DNA from: Allomyces arbusculus
Taxonomy: Eukaryota > Blastocladiomycota > Blastocladiomycetes > Blastocladiales > Blastocladiaceae
Assembly (NCBI GenBank): GCA_027604705.1
Contig: JADHYV010000015.1
Span: forward strand, 1 to 64,000
Reading direction: 5' to 3'
Length of the DNA stretch: 64,000 nt
The notes under the pieces were generated by a model, which saw only the letters and a program-made list of their open reading frames with translations, had not been told where the DNA came from and made no database searches. Made by a program: the position numbers and the translations under genes. Each line of letters opens with the position of its first letter. The stretch's first letter is position 1. Positions 24,170 through 34,574 of this stretch are shown here, piece by piece.

Positions 24170-26013
24170 ATGAACCCTTTTGACCACGACCCATGGCCGA
24201 CACTCGGCGCATCCAGCACGCCGTGCCGCGGTGCAAGCGTGCCCGCCGTTCACGCGAGCCCGGTGGCCAGGTCGCGGTTCGCCAGCCCAAGTGGACCAGA
24301 CGATCAAGTCCAGCCATCAGCAGTGCAGTCACCCAAACCAAGTCGAGACCCGGACGGGCCTACAGAAACCACATCGCCTGCGTCCTCTCGCACGCCCTTC
24401 TCCAAGCCCCTCGCACGGCGGCTCAGCCGGCGTCTGGACGACGAGCACGGCGGCGATGATCGGGAATCGGACGACCACAACACGGCCTGCCCGTTCACCT
24501 CGACCTTGGGCTCCAAAGTAACAGCGAGCAGCGCATGGGGCCCATACGCCGGTGGAGAACCGAGCTTGAAGCGGCCCCGACGCAGTGGGACCGGAATTCG
24601 CGGCCGCGGCTGGTCAGACGACGAAGACGAGGACGACGATGATGACGACGATATGGACGACTACGGCGCGCCCAAAGGGTGGTGGGACCGCACGACCACA
24701 GCCTCGTCGTCGCGCCCATCGCACACGGACGACGGCTGGTTCGCACACCGCGACTCGAGTCCCGAGGACACGATTCGGATCCCGACGGTCGAGGAGCTGC
24801 TCATCACGGAGGAGGATTTGGTACGGCCCCATCTCGCGTGTGTACTGGTTGCGTGCGCGTGGGATTGCGGCTCATCGCAGTGGTGGGTAGGAACGCGCCA
24901 AGCGGAAGATGCCCGAGGACGAGCACTTGGACGCGGAGCAGTCGATGGAGCGCATGCTGGGACGGCTCGAATCGCACCGACTCTATCCATCTCCCACGAC
25001 CACGGCGGCAAGCAGAAGCAGCAGCAGTGTGGCACCTTCGAACGACGTTGACGCTCTGATCGACGAGACCGCCGTCATCGCTGGCGCCGTCACGCTCGCG
25101 TTCAACCATGTCCGTACCCCTCCCCCTACCGACCCGACCCCAAAAGCGTACTCATTCTCCCATCCAGATCCCCATCGTAACGCATCTGAACGTTACCACC
25201 GCGGTCCACCCCTTCCACGGCCCGTGCCTGGTCCTGCGCAACGGCGCGTCCGTCCTCGCGTCCTTGGCCGACCGCGTCGCGTACTGCATCTCGGGCACGC
25301 GCATCACTGACGTGCGACGCAAGTTCCCGGAAACCGAGGACCCCTGGGTCGCGTTCACGGTCAACGACGACAAGTTCCTGCAACTTGTCCCGACCGCTAA
25401 CCACGCGGCTGCGGTCGACGCGATCGCGCACGCCATCAAGGGGATCGTCACGGCCGATGCAGGCGAACGGGTGGAGACAGAAGTGGCGCGCGAGGAAGTC
25501 CCGGTGCCGGAGGCTCCTACGGTCGCAGTGCCAGCAAGGCCAGCGGCGGGTGCCGACCCGGTCGCGCAGTCAAGGCCAGCTGCGAGTGTGGACCTGGTCG
25601 CGCTCGCGCAGGCCATGGCGGCGGAAATCGCCGACGCAACGGCCGCGTTCCAGAGCGCGCTCAATGAGATTCGGGCGCGGTACGCGGCGCTCATGGCGAC
25701 CGCGGCGGCCGGGAACGCAATGGACGTGCCGCTCACGCCGCAACAGCCCGACGACGATGTGGTCATAGAGAAGGCGGTCCCGGCCGACTGCACTGTCTGT
25801 TACGCGCAAGTCGTCGAGCTCGGTGCGTTTCTCTTCTTCCCCGCCGATCCTGGCCGAGGGTTTCCACTGACCCAGCTGGCCGTAGTGATTGACCCGTGCG
25901 ACCACCGGATCTGCCGCAAGTGCTGGGACCGACTTGCAGAACCCAAATGCTGTCCGTGGGACCGCGCGCCCGGCGTCTCGGTGCGACCGTTGTCGACTGC
26001 CCCCGACTCGTGA
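24170..26013 (+). CDS. Protein with C-terminal RING-like finger, three exons
   Basis: Exons 24170-24820, 24891-25109 and 25168-26013 (introns 70 and 58 nt, both phase 0) give about 571 residues. The N-terminal 220 residues are Ser/Pro-rich with a run of aspartates (DEDEDDDDDDDMDD). The middle reads TVEELLITEEDL, joined by the first splice to ERAKRKMPEDEHLDAEQSME, then a globular part around HGPCLVLRNGASVLASLADR. The C-terminus has C-x2-C (CTVC), a long loop, C-x-H-x2-C-x2-C (CDHRICRKC) and CCPWD. This fits a RING finger except that the final ligand of the usual CPxC is an aspartate. E3 ubiquitin-ligase activity would be the family expectation but is not assured given the altered ligand and the long first loop. 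An ATG at 25108 falls at the exon 2/intron 2 junction and is not taken as a start. Confidence 0.7.
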
Positions 26014-26144
26014 AGTAGCAATCCGTAGGTAGATCCGTCGTCCATCCAAATCTCAAATTCATCATGGTTACATTTTCACATTACATCCGCAAACCCCAAC
26101 GGTCTGTACACGCCCCCGACCATCAACAGGGGGCTCCACACCTG

Positions 26145-29100
26145 CTACGCGTCCGCAGCCGCTACGAGCCCTGCAGGTCCCGGCGACCCACGACGGCTAC
26201 TCGCCGCCGATCCCGTACCACCCGCACCACCTTCCGCGACTGGCAATCCCGGCACGGCCTTAGCCAATACCCGCAACACGCTATGCAGCCTGTGCGCCAA
26301 CTCGGCATTCTCCGCCTGCAACGCTGCAATCGTCGCGTTCCGCGCCGCCACGGCGGACGCCATATCGTGCAATTTCCGCGCGGCTTTTGCGGCGGCACGG
26401 TCGGCGTTCGCGCGCGCGAGTTCCGCAGCCGCGAGTCGTGCCTGTAAGTCGCACACGAGCGCCTCGAGGTCCGACCGTGTCGCGGTCGCGAGGGACGAGG
26501 TCGGGTCATCCTGCGGAGTGCTTGCGAGCTGCGGGCCGGACCGTCGCCGGGAGGTGCGGAGCGGCGGAGTCGACGCGCGGCGGTCCATGTCGCTCGAATC
26601 GATGTCAAACGAGGGACGGTCCGAGTCGGTCGCGGACGGGTCCACGGCGATCGCGCGCGTCCCGTGCCGCACGTCAGCGAACGCTGACCGCAGCGACGTG
26701 CGCCGGCGCGGCGGTGGCGGGCCGTCGTCTTCTGCCGCGGGCGCAACCACTGGGCTTTCACTCAGCGCGGCCGTCATGATCCGCAGCGGCGGCGCCGACC
26801 CGCGGCGTGCCGACGCACTGGCCGACGACGATGGTGACGACCCGAGCGACGCCGGCGGCGGCGGTGACGCGTCGGCCACGTCCCGTGCACCCCACCGCGC
26901 GAGTGCAGCACGTGCTGAATCCGACCGCGCCAGCGACGACGACCGCGCGACGGGCGGCGGGCCGCCGTCGTCGTCATTCAGAATGGGCGGGGCGCGCGCG
27001 TCCGAGGCGGCACGCGCAAGAATCGGCGCCGACGCGGCCCGCGGAGCGACGGGCGCCGTATGGATCGTGCCGGCGTCGGCAAAGACGAGGTTGGGTGGTG
27101 GCGCACCGGGCTGGTAGACGTCGACTCCCGGCGGGACGGGCAGCATTGTGTATTTCTTTGCGGCGGCCGCGGCCGCGGCGGTCGTGGCCGAGTCGATGCT
27201 TGCCTGGGAGGTCAATAGTTGCGGCGACCCGGCGCCGCCAGAGAGCCGGTGCTTGTCCTTGTCGCGCTTGGTCGCGCCGCCAAACATGGAGAAAATGCGC
27301 TTTTTCTTGGACTTACCGGCCCCTTCGGCGGCGGTGGGTTCCAGCGTGGAGACGGACGCGGCGGAAGAGAGGGAGGGCGGGACGGTCGTATTGAAGAACT
27401 CGGTCAGTTCTGCGGCACTCGACCGGCGCGCGGCACCGTTGCCGCCACTGATCCCGCTGCGCGGACGACCATTGGGCAGGAAATCGTCTTCTTCGTCACT
27501 GCTGATATTGCCCGTTGCGGCCGACTGGTCGGCGCCCGTCGCCACGAGCGCGGCCGCGGCTGCACCGACCCCGGTCGTCAGGGCCGCGACCACGACGCTT
27601 GCGCGCTGCGCGTTTAGAACTGCCGAGTCGTTGGCAACTGGGTCCGATGCAGCCGACGCAAACGGGTCCGGCAGTTCCGTCCGCGGCGACGGCGACGGCA
27701 AACCTGCCGCAGCTGCCGCTGCCGCCAAGTCAGGTGCGACCGGCACGAGCATCGACCCGGGCCGACGACTCGTGCGCCGCGTCGTGGGCGGTGTCGACGG
27801 CGGGGTCGCAATCGGACCGAGGCCCGGCGACGGCTCCATCGACCGCAGTCGATCGGGCGTTAACGAAATCTTCTTGGTCTCGTCCGACAAGAGCAGTGAC
27901 TCGAACTCGTCGGCCTTCGCCGGGTCGGCAACGGGCGCCGACGGGCGACGCGGCAAGCTGCCCGGCGATGGGGTCATGACTTCGCTCATGCGACTGCCAC
28001 GCGCACCTGATGGGGGTGCAGACGCGGCGTTAAAGCTGCGGCGGCGTTCCATGCTCGCGGGCCGTGACCGCGCGGGGGTTGAGGGTGTCGACTCGCACGC
28101 GTCGGTCGTTGGTGCGGGGGACGCCGACCGCGACGTGCTCGTGAGCGGCGGTGGGGACGCCGTGCGCGCTGACGGCGAGTCGGGCGTGAGCGCGACGCCC
28201 GACATGGGCCGTGGCCGGATCGCGGCGACAAGCGCATCGAGCAATGACCCGAGATCCAAGTTGACGTACGCCGCGACCAACCCGGGGTCGTCGGCGAGCG
28301 CGCGCGCGACTTCGTCCACGCCCACGGTCGCCGGGATGAGGTCGTGGTCGGTCGTGCTTGCGGGATGGTCGTGGTGCCGCAAAACGTCAAAGAGGTACAT
28401 GACAATCGCGGCCAGCGCGCCCGTTACGTAGGTCACGGCGTCGTCGGGCGGCGGGCGGAACGCCGGGAACGGGACGAGGGCCTCGTCAACGACGGCTGCT
28501 GTCACGGCGCGCGGAATCACTTGCTCGACATCGGGCTCGACGTGCGGGGTAGTTGTCGACACGGCACACGCCGCGCGCGCCCCATCGACGGCGCGGTCGA
28601 GCACAGGCCGCCCAATCAGTTGCGGCAGCGACGCCTCGAGCGCTTCCGCGCGCAGCGGCGGCGTGCCGTGCTCGGTGAGCGTCGCAGCGACTTGCACCCA
28701 CGTCGCGACAAGCGCTCGCAGGACGGCGTTCACGGCGAGTACGCCCTCGGCACGAACATGGCGACCCGGCGCATTCAGCGCGCGGTTCGCGCGGGCCGGT
28801 GTCAGGAATGCGGGCGCCGACGGCGGGACACCGCGCACGGGCGGTGCTGGCGGCGGTGGGGTCGGCGAGTCGCTCGAAGGGAAGGACCGCGGCATGGCGA
28901 AAGTGGCGAGCGAGCGAGCGCCAGCGGAGACACTTGCGGGGTCCGGCAAGACGAGTGCGGCAAGTGGCGGGGCGTGCGCGCGCGGTGCGGGCGAGCGAGC
29001 GTCGGGCGTGGCGGGCTCCAGGTCGTGGAGGGTCGACGGTGGAAGACGATGCGGCCGAGGACGACGACAGCAGCGACGGCGTGGGAGCAAAAGAGAAGAA

Positions 29101-29150
29101 GCGGGGGCGAACAGCAACGGTGCGAACACGTCGAAACCTGGAAACTTCAT
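26145..29150 (-). CDS. Large low-complexity protein with C-terminal coiled coil
   Basis: A single open frame of 1,001 codons starts from ATG at 29150; a second ATG at 28895 (MPRSFPSSDSPTPPPPAPPV) is an equally good start. The first 330 residues include a folded-looking alpha-helical part (GVLAVNAVLRALVATWVQVA, and VTYVTGALAAIVMYLFDVLR). The middle 550 are Ser/Pro/Ala-rich and poorly ordered, with a basic patch KSKKKRIFSMFGGATKRDK. Residues about 890-965 form a heptad-rich coiled coil (LEALVCDLQARLAAAELARA, IAALQAENAELAHRLHSVLR). The tail is Gly/Ser-rich. I recognise no family. The paired helical segments loosely recall histone-fold pairs but this is too weak to claim. High GC makes long spurious frames common here, yet the ordered coiled coil and clean composition support coding. 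Confidence 0.6.
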   Translation of the reverse strand: MKFPGFDVFAPLLFAPASSLLLPRRRCCRRPRPHRLPPSTLHDLEPATPDARSPAPRAHAPPLAALVLPDPASVSAGARSLATFAMPRSFPSSDSPTPPPPAPPVRGVPPSAPAFLTPARANRALNAPGRHVRAEGVLAVNAVLRALVATWVQVAATLTEHGTPPLRAEALEASLPQLIGRPVLDRAVDGARAACAVSTTTPHVEPDVEQVIPRAVTAAVVDEALVPFPAFRPPPDDAVTYVTGALAAIVMYLFDVLRHHDHPASTTDHDLIPATVGVDEVARALADDPGLVAAYVNLDLGSLLDALVAAIRPRPMSGVALTPDSPSARTASPPPLTSTSRSASPAPTTDACESTPSTPARSRPASMERRRSFNAASAPPSGARGSRMSEVMTPSPGSLPRRPSAPVADPAKADEFESLLLSDETKKISLTPDRLRSMEPSPGLGPIATPPSTPPTTRRTSRRPGSMLVPVAPDLAAAAAAAGLPSPSPRTELPDPFASAASDPVANDSAVLNAQRASVVVAALTTGVGAAAAALVATGADQSAATGNISSDEEDDFLPNGRPRSGISGGNGAARRSSAAELTEFFNTTVPPSLSSAASVSTLEPTAAEGAGKSKKKRIFSMFGGATKRDKDKHRLSGGAGSPQLLTSQASIDSATTAAAAAAAKKYTMLPVPPGVDVYQPGAPPPNLVFADAGTIHTAPVAPRAASAPILARAASDARAPPILNDDDGGPPPVARSSSLARSDSARAALARWGARDVADASPPPPASLGSSPSSSASASARRGSAPPLRIMTAALSESPVVAPAAEDDGPPPPRRRTSLRSAFADVRHGTRAIAVDPSATDSDRPSFDIDSSDMDRRASTPPLRTSRRRSGPQLASTPQDDPTSSLATATRSDLEALVCDLQARLAAAELARANADRAAAKAARKLHDMASAVAARNATIAALQAENAELAHRLHSVLRVLAKAVPGLPVAEGGAGGTGSAASSRRGSPGPAGLVAAADA

Positions 29151-29307
29151 TTTTGCGTGGCGCCTGCTTGACCATTGGTCGCGTGCAAGCGGCGCTCTCC
29201 AACGGCTTCAAGAACAGAAGCGTGCCTGCCAGGACCCACACATCAACGATGAGAGTCCAACAACGATTCCATTCCCCGTTCAACGGCTCTCTAAAGCGCG
29301 TGCTGGC

Positions 29308-30397
29308 TCACGCGCGCGCGCTCGTGCCGGCCGCGCCCGTGCCCTCTTCAGCGCACGCCACGCGCATCACGCCGGCAAACTCCTTGAGAATAAACCCGGT
29401 GAGCCCCCACACTTCGAGGTCACCCCCACCGTGCGCGTCCGGCACGTCGGCGCGCTCGAGTTGCACGAGCTCGGCTTTGGTCGTGATGCTGCCGTCCGGC
29501 AAGAGCATGCGCGTCTCGTCTGGGATCGGCCAGTACGTGCGCCGCCCCAAGCTGATCTCGCGACTGGTCCCGGTCGCGTCGGCGGGCGGCGCGTAGCTGC
29601 GCATCGTGCTCGGGTCGAGTAAGTACGTGAGCGGCAGCGTGAACGCGGCAGCTACCTCGCCTGGGTTCAGGACGAGGTCGCTTGCCTCGACGGCACCGAC
29701 GTACGTGACAAACGGGCTCACGGCAATCGTCAGCGACTTGTCGGGCAGCGTCGAGAGCGACCCGAGCAGACCGCAACCGTCAGTTGTCGCTGCTGGTCCT
29801 GCCGCGTCTACAGGTTGCGGCAGCGCAATCCCGAGCTCCTCGTGCATTTCGCGGCACGCGGCCTCGTAGAGCGACGCGTCGGTCGCGTCGCGCATGCCTC
29901 CTGTACTTGCGCACACCGAATCGGAGTCAGCGTTGCTGGTCCCTTAAAAAAATCGTGTTGCAATTGGCTTGCAGGCAATTTCAATACCGACCCGGGAACG
30001 CGACCTCGCCGCGATGCGACCGCAACTTGCCGGAGCGCACCGTCAGGAGCACGCTCAGGTCGCGAAACGCGTCGAGCCATGGTGGGAGCGTGGTCGCGTG
30101 CAATTGCGGCGGTTCGTGCGTCACGCACAGCGGCAGCATCACAGCGGCTTCACGCGGCGGGTCCTTCTTGTATTTCCAGCGCACGTTGCCAGCTGGGCGT
30201 CGTGCTGACAAGACCGATGCAATCCGGGCGACGCTGTCGAGCGCCGCACGCGATGCTGCAGGCGCGGTCATGTCGCCGTCGAACGCGTCGTGGTTGAGTT
30301 TGTTGGTGCAGGCTGGAGCGGTTGCAGCAAGTTGTTGGTGTCGTCGGTGATCGTTCGTGAGCGGGCCCTGTTGGCAGATCTGGCAAACAGGATTCAT
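29308..30397 (-). CDS. Nudix hydrolase, CoA-pyrophosphatase type (Pcd1/NUDT7/NUDT8)
   Basis: Two exons (30397-29992 and 29900-29308) with a 91-nt intron give 332 residues. The intron splits the Nudix box: exon 1 ends SHRGEVAFPG and exon 2 supplies GMRDATDASLYEAACREMHE and ELGI, so the spliced product has the full G-x5-E-x7-REUxEExGU-like motif. The preceding SGKLRSHRGEVAFPGG is the UPF0035 signature of coenzyme A diphosphatases, which cut CoA and acyl-CoA to 3',5'-ADP and phosphopantetheine, often in peroxisomes or mitochondria. The C-terminal end is not a PTS1 (TSARA). A basic Arg/Lys stretch precedes the catalytic domain. A later in-frame ATG about 42 codons downstream would also be a plausible start. 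It lies 157 bases upstream of the coiled-coil gene on the same strand. Confidence 0.85.
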
Positions 30398-30941
30398 CGC
30401 CGATCACGGCCAGCTGGCACTCAAGGCACCGACCACCTGTTGCAGCTGTTCCACCAGCGACGTCGTGCCAAGGCCTCAGGAGCTGACCGGCTCGGTATGT
30501 GGGAATACTTCTCCGTCGACCCTTGGCGCGTCACGGCGCATGACCGTTCCGTGGCGGCAGGCTGTGTGCTCTCGTCATCTTCCCGCTCGCGCCGTGCGTG
30601 CGGTCCGAGAAAGAGCCGATCCGCGTCGACAGAGACTCGCGGTCGACACCAGCACAACACCGTTCGCGCGCTACTCGTCTTCATTGTTGGCCCGCTTCGC
30701 GCTCTTCACGCTCAAATGTTGAAGTCAACAAATGGCCGCAAAATTGCAGAAAAACGTGCAAGCGTCCCTGGCTGAGCGCACCAGCCCGTCCGATGCACGT
30801 GGATAGCCCTCCCGCAGGCATAAAACCGCACGTTGCCCGCGCATAAAGTGCTCCTCCTCTCTGAGCACACCTTTGGGTCACCGTCCCGCTTCCCTCCACC
30901 AACTTGGATCCGCAGACTCGTAACCCAAAAAATCCGTCAAG
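30398..30941 (+). promoter_or_regulatory. Upstream region of the EF-2 gene
   Basis: These are the 544 bases before the EF-2 start. AT-containing patches GCATAAAACC (near 30,818) and GCATAAAGTG (near 30,841) lie about 120 and 100 bases before the ATG and are candidate TATA-like elements. A C/T-rich tract (near 30,880-30,900) follows. The ATG context, CGTCAAGATGG, is strong. The divergent Nudix gene starts at 30397. Confidence 0.4.
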
Positions 30942-33734
30942 ATGGTCAACTTCACGATCGGTCCGTCTCGCCTTGCCCCACAGACCAGCGCGCGGACCGA
31001 ATCTCAACCAGCGAGTGTGAGCGTGAGGAAACGGATGGACGAGCGTGGCCACCTCTGTCACAGCGGCACCATCGTGCTTCACCGGCGTCTTCGCCGCTGC
31101 CTACTCGCTGGATCGATTTCGGCGAGCGACGCCCATGTCGAATTGGATCGAATTTGGTCGAATTTCGTTGCTGCTGTTGTCGAATTCAGGTGAGCTGACG
31201 ATGGTCGTTGTTTCCGCAAAACAGACCAGATCCGTGCCCTCATGGACAAGCCGACCAACATCCGCAACATGTCGGTCATTGCCCACGTCGACCACGGCAA
31301 GTCGACGCTGACCGACTCGCTGGTCTCGAAGGCCGGTATTATCTCGACCGGTAAGGCCGGCGAGGCGCGTTTCACCGACACGCGCCAGGACGAGCAGGAC
31401 CGTGGTATCACGATCAAGTCGACGGCCATCTCGATGTACTTTGAGCTGCCCAAGGAGGACCTTGGTGACATCGCTCAGAAGACGGAGGGCTCCGACTTCT
31501 TGATCAACCTGATCGACTCGCCCGGACACGTCGATTTCTCGTCCGAGGTCACGGCCGCGCTGCGTGTCACCGACGGTGCGCTCGTCGTCGTCGACACGAT
31601 CGAGGGTGTCTGCGTGCAGACCGAGACGGTACTGCGCCAGGCGCTGACGGAGCGCATCAAGCCCGTGCTCGTCATCAACAAGGTCGACCGCGCGCTGCTC
31701 GAGCTGCAGATGACCAAGGAGGACCTGTTCCAGAACTTCCAGCGTGTGATCGAGAACGTCAACGTCATCATCTCGACCTACACCGACAAGACGCTCGGTG
31801 ACGTGCAGGTCTACCCCGAGAAGGGTACCGTCGCGTTCGGCTCGGGCCTCCACGGCTGGGCCTTCACGCTGCGCCAGTTTGCCGCTCGCTACGCCAAGAA
31901 GTTTGGTGTCGACAAGAACAAGATGATGCTCAAGCTGTGGGGCGAGAACTACTTCAACCCGGCGACCAAGAAGTGGACGACGAAGGGCGCCGATGCCAAG
32001 GGCAAGCCGCTCGAGCGCGCGTTCTGCATGTTTGTGCTCGACCCGATCTTCAAGCTGTTCGACGCGATCATGAACTTCAAGAAGGACCAGATTGCCATGA
32101 TTCTCGAGAAGCTGGAGATCCCGCTCAAGTCGGACGAGAAGGACCTCGAGGGCAAGGCGCTGCTCAAGAACGTCATGAAGAAGTTCCTGCCCGCCGGTGA
32201 GGCGCTCCTTGAGATGATTGTCATCCACCTGCCGTCGCCCGCTACGGCTCAGCGCTACCGTGTCGACACGCTCTACGAGGGCCCGCTCGACGACGAGTCG
32301 GCCGAGGGCATCCGCGCTTGCAACCCCAACGCCCCGCTCATGCTCTACGTCTCGAAGATGGTGCCGACGTCGGACAAGGGGCGTTTCTACGCGTTTGGCC
32401 GTGTCTTCTCGGGTACCGTCCGCTCGGGTCTCAAGGTCCGCATCCAGGGCCCCAACTACCAGCCCGGCAAGAAGGAGGACCTGTTCGTTAAGTCGATTCA
32501 GCGCACCGTCCTGATGATGGGTCGCTACGTCGAGGCCATCGACGACTGCCCGGCCGGTAACATTGTCGGTCTTGTCGGTGTCGACCAGTTCCTGCTGAAG
32601 TCGGGTACCATCTCGACGTCGGAGACGGCGCACAACCTCAAGGTCATGAAGTTCTCGGTCTCGCCCGTCGTGCGTGTCGCCGTCGAGGTCAAGAACGCCA
32701 ACGACCTGCCCAAGCTCGTTGAGGGTCTTAAGCGTCTGTCGAAGTCGGACCCCTGTGTCCAGTGCTTCACGTCGGACTCGGGTGAGCACATCGTTGCCGG
32801 TGCCGGTGAGCTGCATCTCGAAATTTGCCTCAAGGATCTCGAGGAGGACCACGCGCAGGTGCCGCTCAAGACGGGCGACCCCGTCGTCCAGTACCGTGAG
32901 ACGGTCACGGCGCAGTCGTCGATGACGTGCCTGTCCAAGTCGCCCAACAAGCACAACCGTATCTTCATGACGGCCGAGCCCATCTCGGAGGAGCTGTCCG
33001 CCGATATTGAGTCGGGCAAGATCAACCCCCGTGACGATTTCAAGGTGCGCGCGCGTATGCTCGCCGAGGAGCACGGTTGGGACGTGACCGACGCTCGTAA
33101 GATCTGGTGCTTCGGCCCCGACACGACGGGCCCGAACCTTCTCGTCGACATGACCAAGGGTGTGCAGTACCTCAACGAAATCAAGGACTCGTGCGTTGCT
33201 GCGTTCCAGTGGGCGACCAAGGAGGGAGTTCTCTGCGAGGAGCACATGCGCTCGATCCGCTTCAACGTGCTCGACGTTACGCTGCACGCTGATGCTATCC
33301 ACCGTGGTGGCGGTCAGATCATGCCGACGTGCCGTCGTGTCTGCTACGCGTCGGTCCTCACGGCGACGCCGACGCTCCAGGAGCCCGTCTTCCTTGCCGA
33401 GGTCCAGTGCCCGGAGTCGGCCATGGGCGGTATCTACGGTGTGCTCAACCGCCGTCGTGGTCACGTCTTTGCCGAGGAGCAGCGCCCCGGTACCCCGCTC
33501 TACTCGGTCAAGGCCTACATCCCCGTCGCCGACTCGTTCGGTTTCACGACCGACCTGCGCGCCGCCACTGGTGGCCAGGCCTTCCCGCAGATGGTCTTCT
33601 CGCACTGGCAGGTGATGCCGGGAGACGCTACGCAGGCCGGCACCAAGGTCAACGACGTCGTCAAGGCCACGCGCAAGCGCAAGGGTCTCTCGGAGGAGGT
33701 GCCCGCCCTCGACCGTTACTACGACAAGCTGTAA
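30942..33734 (+). CDS. EFT1: Translation elongation factor 2
   Basis: A 19-nt first exon (30942-30960, encoding MVNFTI) is joined across a 264-nt intron to 31225-33734, giving 842 residues, the same length as yeast EF-2. The GTPase P-loop AHVDHGKST is at residues 26-34, followed by the switch region ([15 protein letters not shown]), DSPGHVDF, and NKVD. The C-terminal [19 protein letters not shown] contains the histidine (about residue 699) that is modified to diphthamide in eukaryotes and archaea. EF-2 moves peptidyl-tRNA from the A to the P site using GTP. Codon choice leans to CGT, GGT and GCC more than in neighbours, as expected of a highly expressed gene. The early intron, after the sixth codon, follows a position common in fungi. 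Confidence 0.97.
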
Positions 33735-34574
33735 GCCGCCTTGGCCCAGCATGTGGAGTGGTGGAGTGAAGAGGTCGTCGGACGTGTCGAGTCGGTGTGT
33801 GCCATTTTCTTTAGCTTTCCATTCGTCGTGTCGGGCTCGTGGAGGCGATCGTCGTATAAAGAGCTTGTCCTTCGAACTTTTGGTTTTGTTTTTCATCGTC
33901 GCTGCTTCAGATTGCTCCGGCGCAAGGAGCGTCACGAGGTGTTGACAATGGCCCAGAACTCCGCCTCCAGCAAATGCTCTTGTTCTTCTATTGCCTTGCA
34001 TCAATCAACTCACGGAACCCCACTCCCCTCTTCAACAACCCACCTTCACCGCGCCCTCTGAAGGCTTTCATCGTTCTTGCAATCCCGCCTTTGCTTCGTT
34101 CCTTCGTTGCGCCCATTGCCGATTTGCTGGACGTCTCGCTGGTCTCGCAGAAATGACATGCAGTGCGAAATGCAAATGCCCTCTCCCTCCTTTCTACGAC
34201 CGGCGTGCAGGGGCGCGCCAAGAACACTCAGGATCAGAACCCGTGGATGCTCAAGAATCATCCCCAAGTCGATCATCGAGAAGAGGCGAAACTCGACTGC
34301 CAGAAGATCAAGTTTTACTTGCTCTGCTTACAACTGGCAAGAGTATACAAGAGCGATTAGCTCTCCCGACGACAGAGTGCGGGCGCCCCCACAACGTTCG
34401 TCCATGAATGACCATCCCCCAGAAGTCTTGCTGTTGTTCGGCGTCAGGACACCCCGTTTGCAACATCAAAATCGCTTGGTTTACTGAAAAACCGGTGGAG
34501 AAGCTAGAGTACAACCAATTGACGTGATCAGGACAATAATCAAAACAAAGCAACATCAAAGCCTCACAAACAGA
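33735..34574. other. Convergent 3' flanks of EF-2 and the giant gene
   Basis: These are 840 bases of AT-richer sequence with T-rich tracts near 33,860-33,900 and 34,120. It must contain the EF-2 3' UTR and the terminator of the minus-strand giant gene. I see no gene. Confidence 0.4.

Noticed and set aside
27148-28431. 427-codon plus-strand frame opposite the coiled-coil protein
   Set aside because: Ser/Ala/Gly/Asp-rich shadow; the minus-strand frame has a coherent coiled coil and a proper start.
28486-29283. Histone-fold pair at the N-terminus of the coiled-coil protein
   Set aside because: Helix lengths loosely resemble the double histone fold of Sos-type proteins, but no sequence signature is shared; too weak to claim.
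31101-34004. 967-codon open frame on the minus strand opposite EF-2
   Set aside because: It is the exact complement of EF-2 codons; strong GC-rich codon bias leaves the antisense frame free of stops. It reads as Arg/Val/Asp/Leu-rich sequence without motifs.
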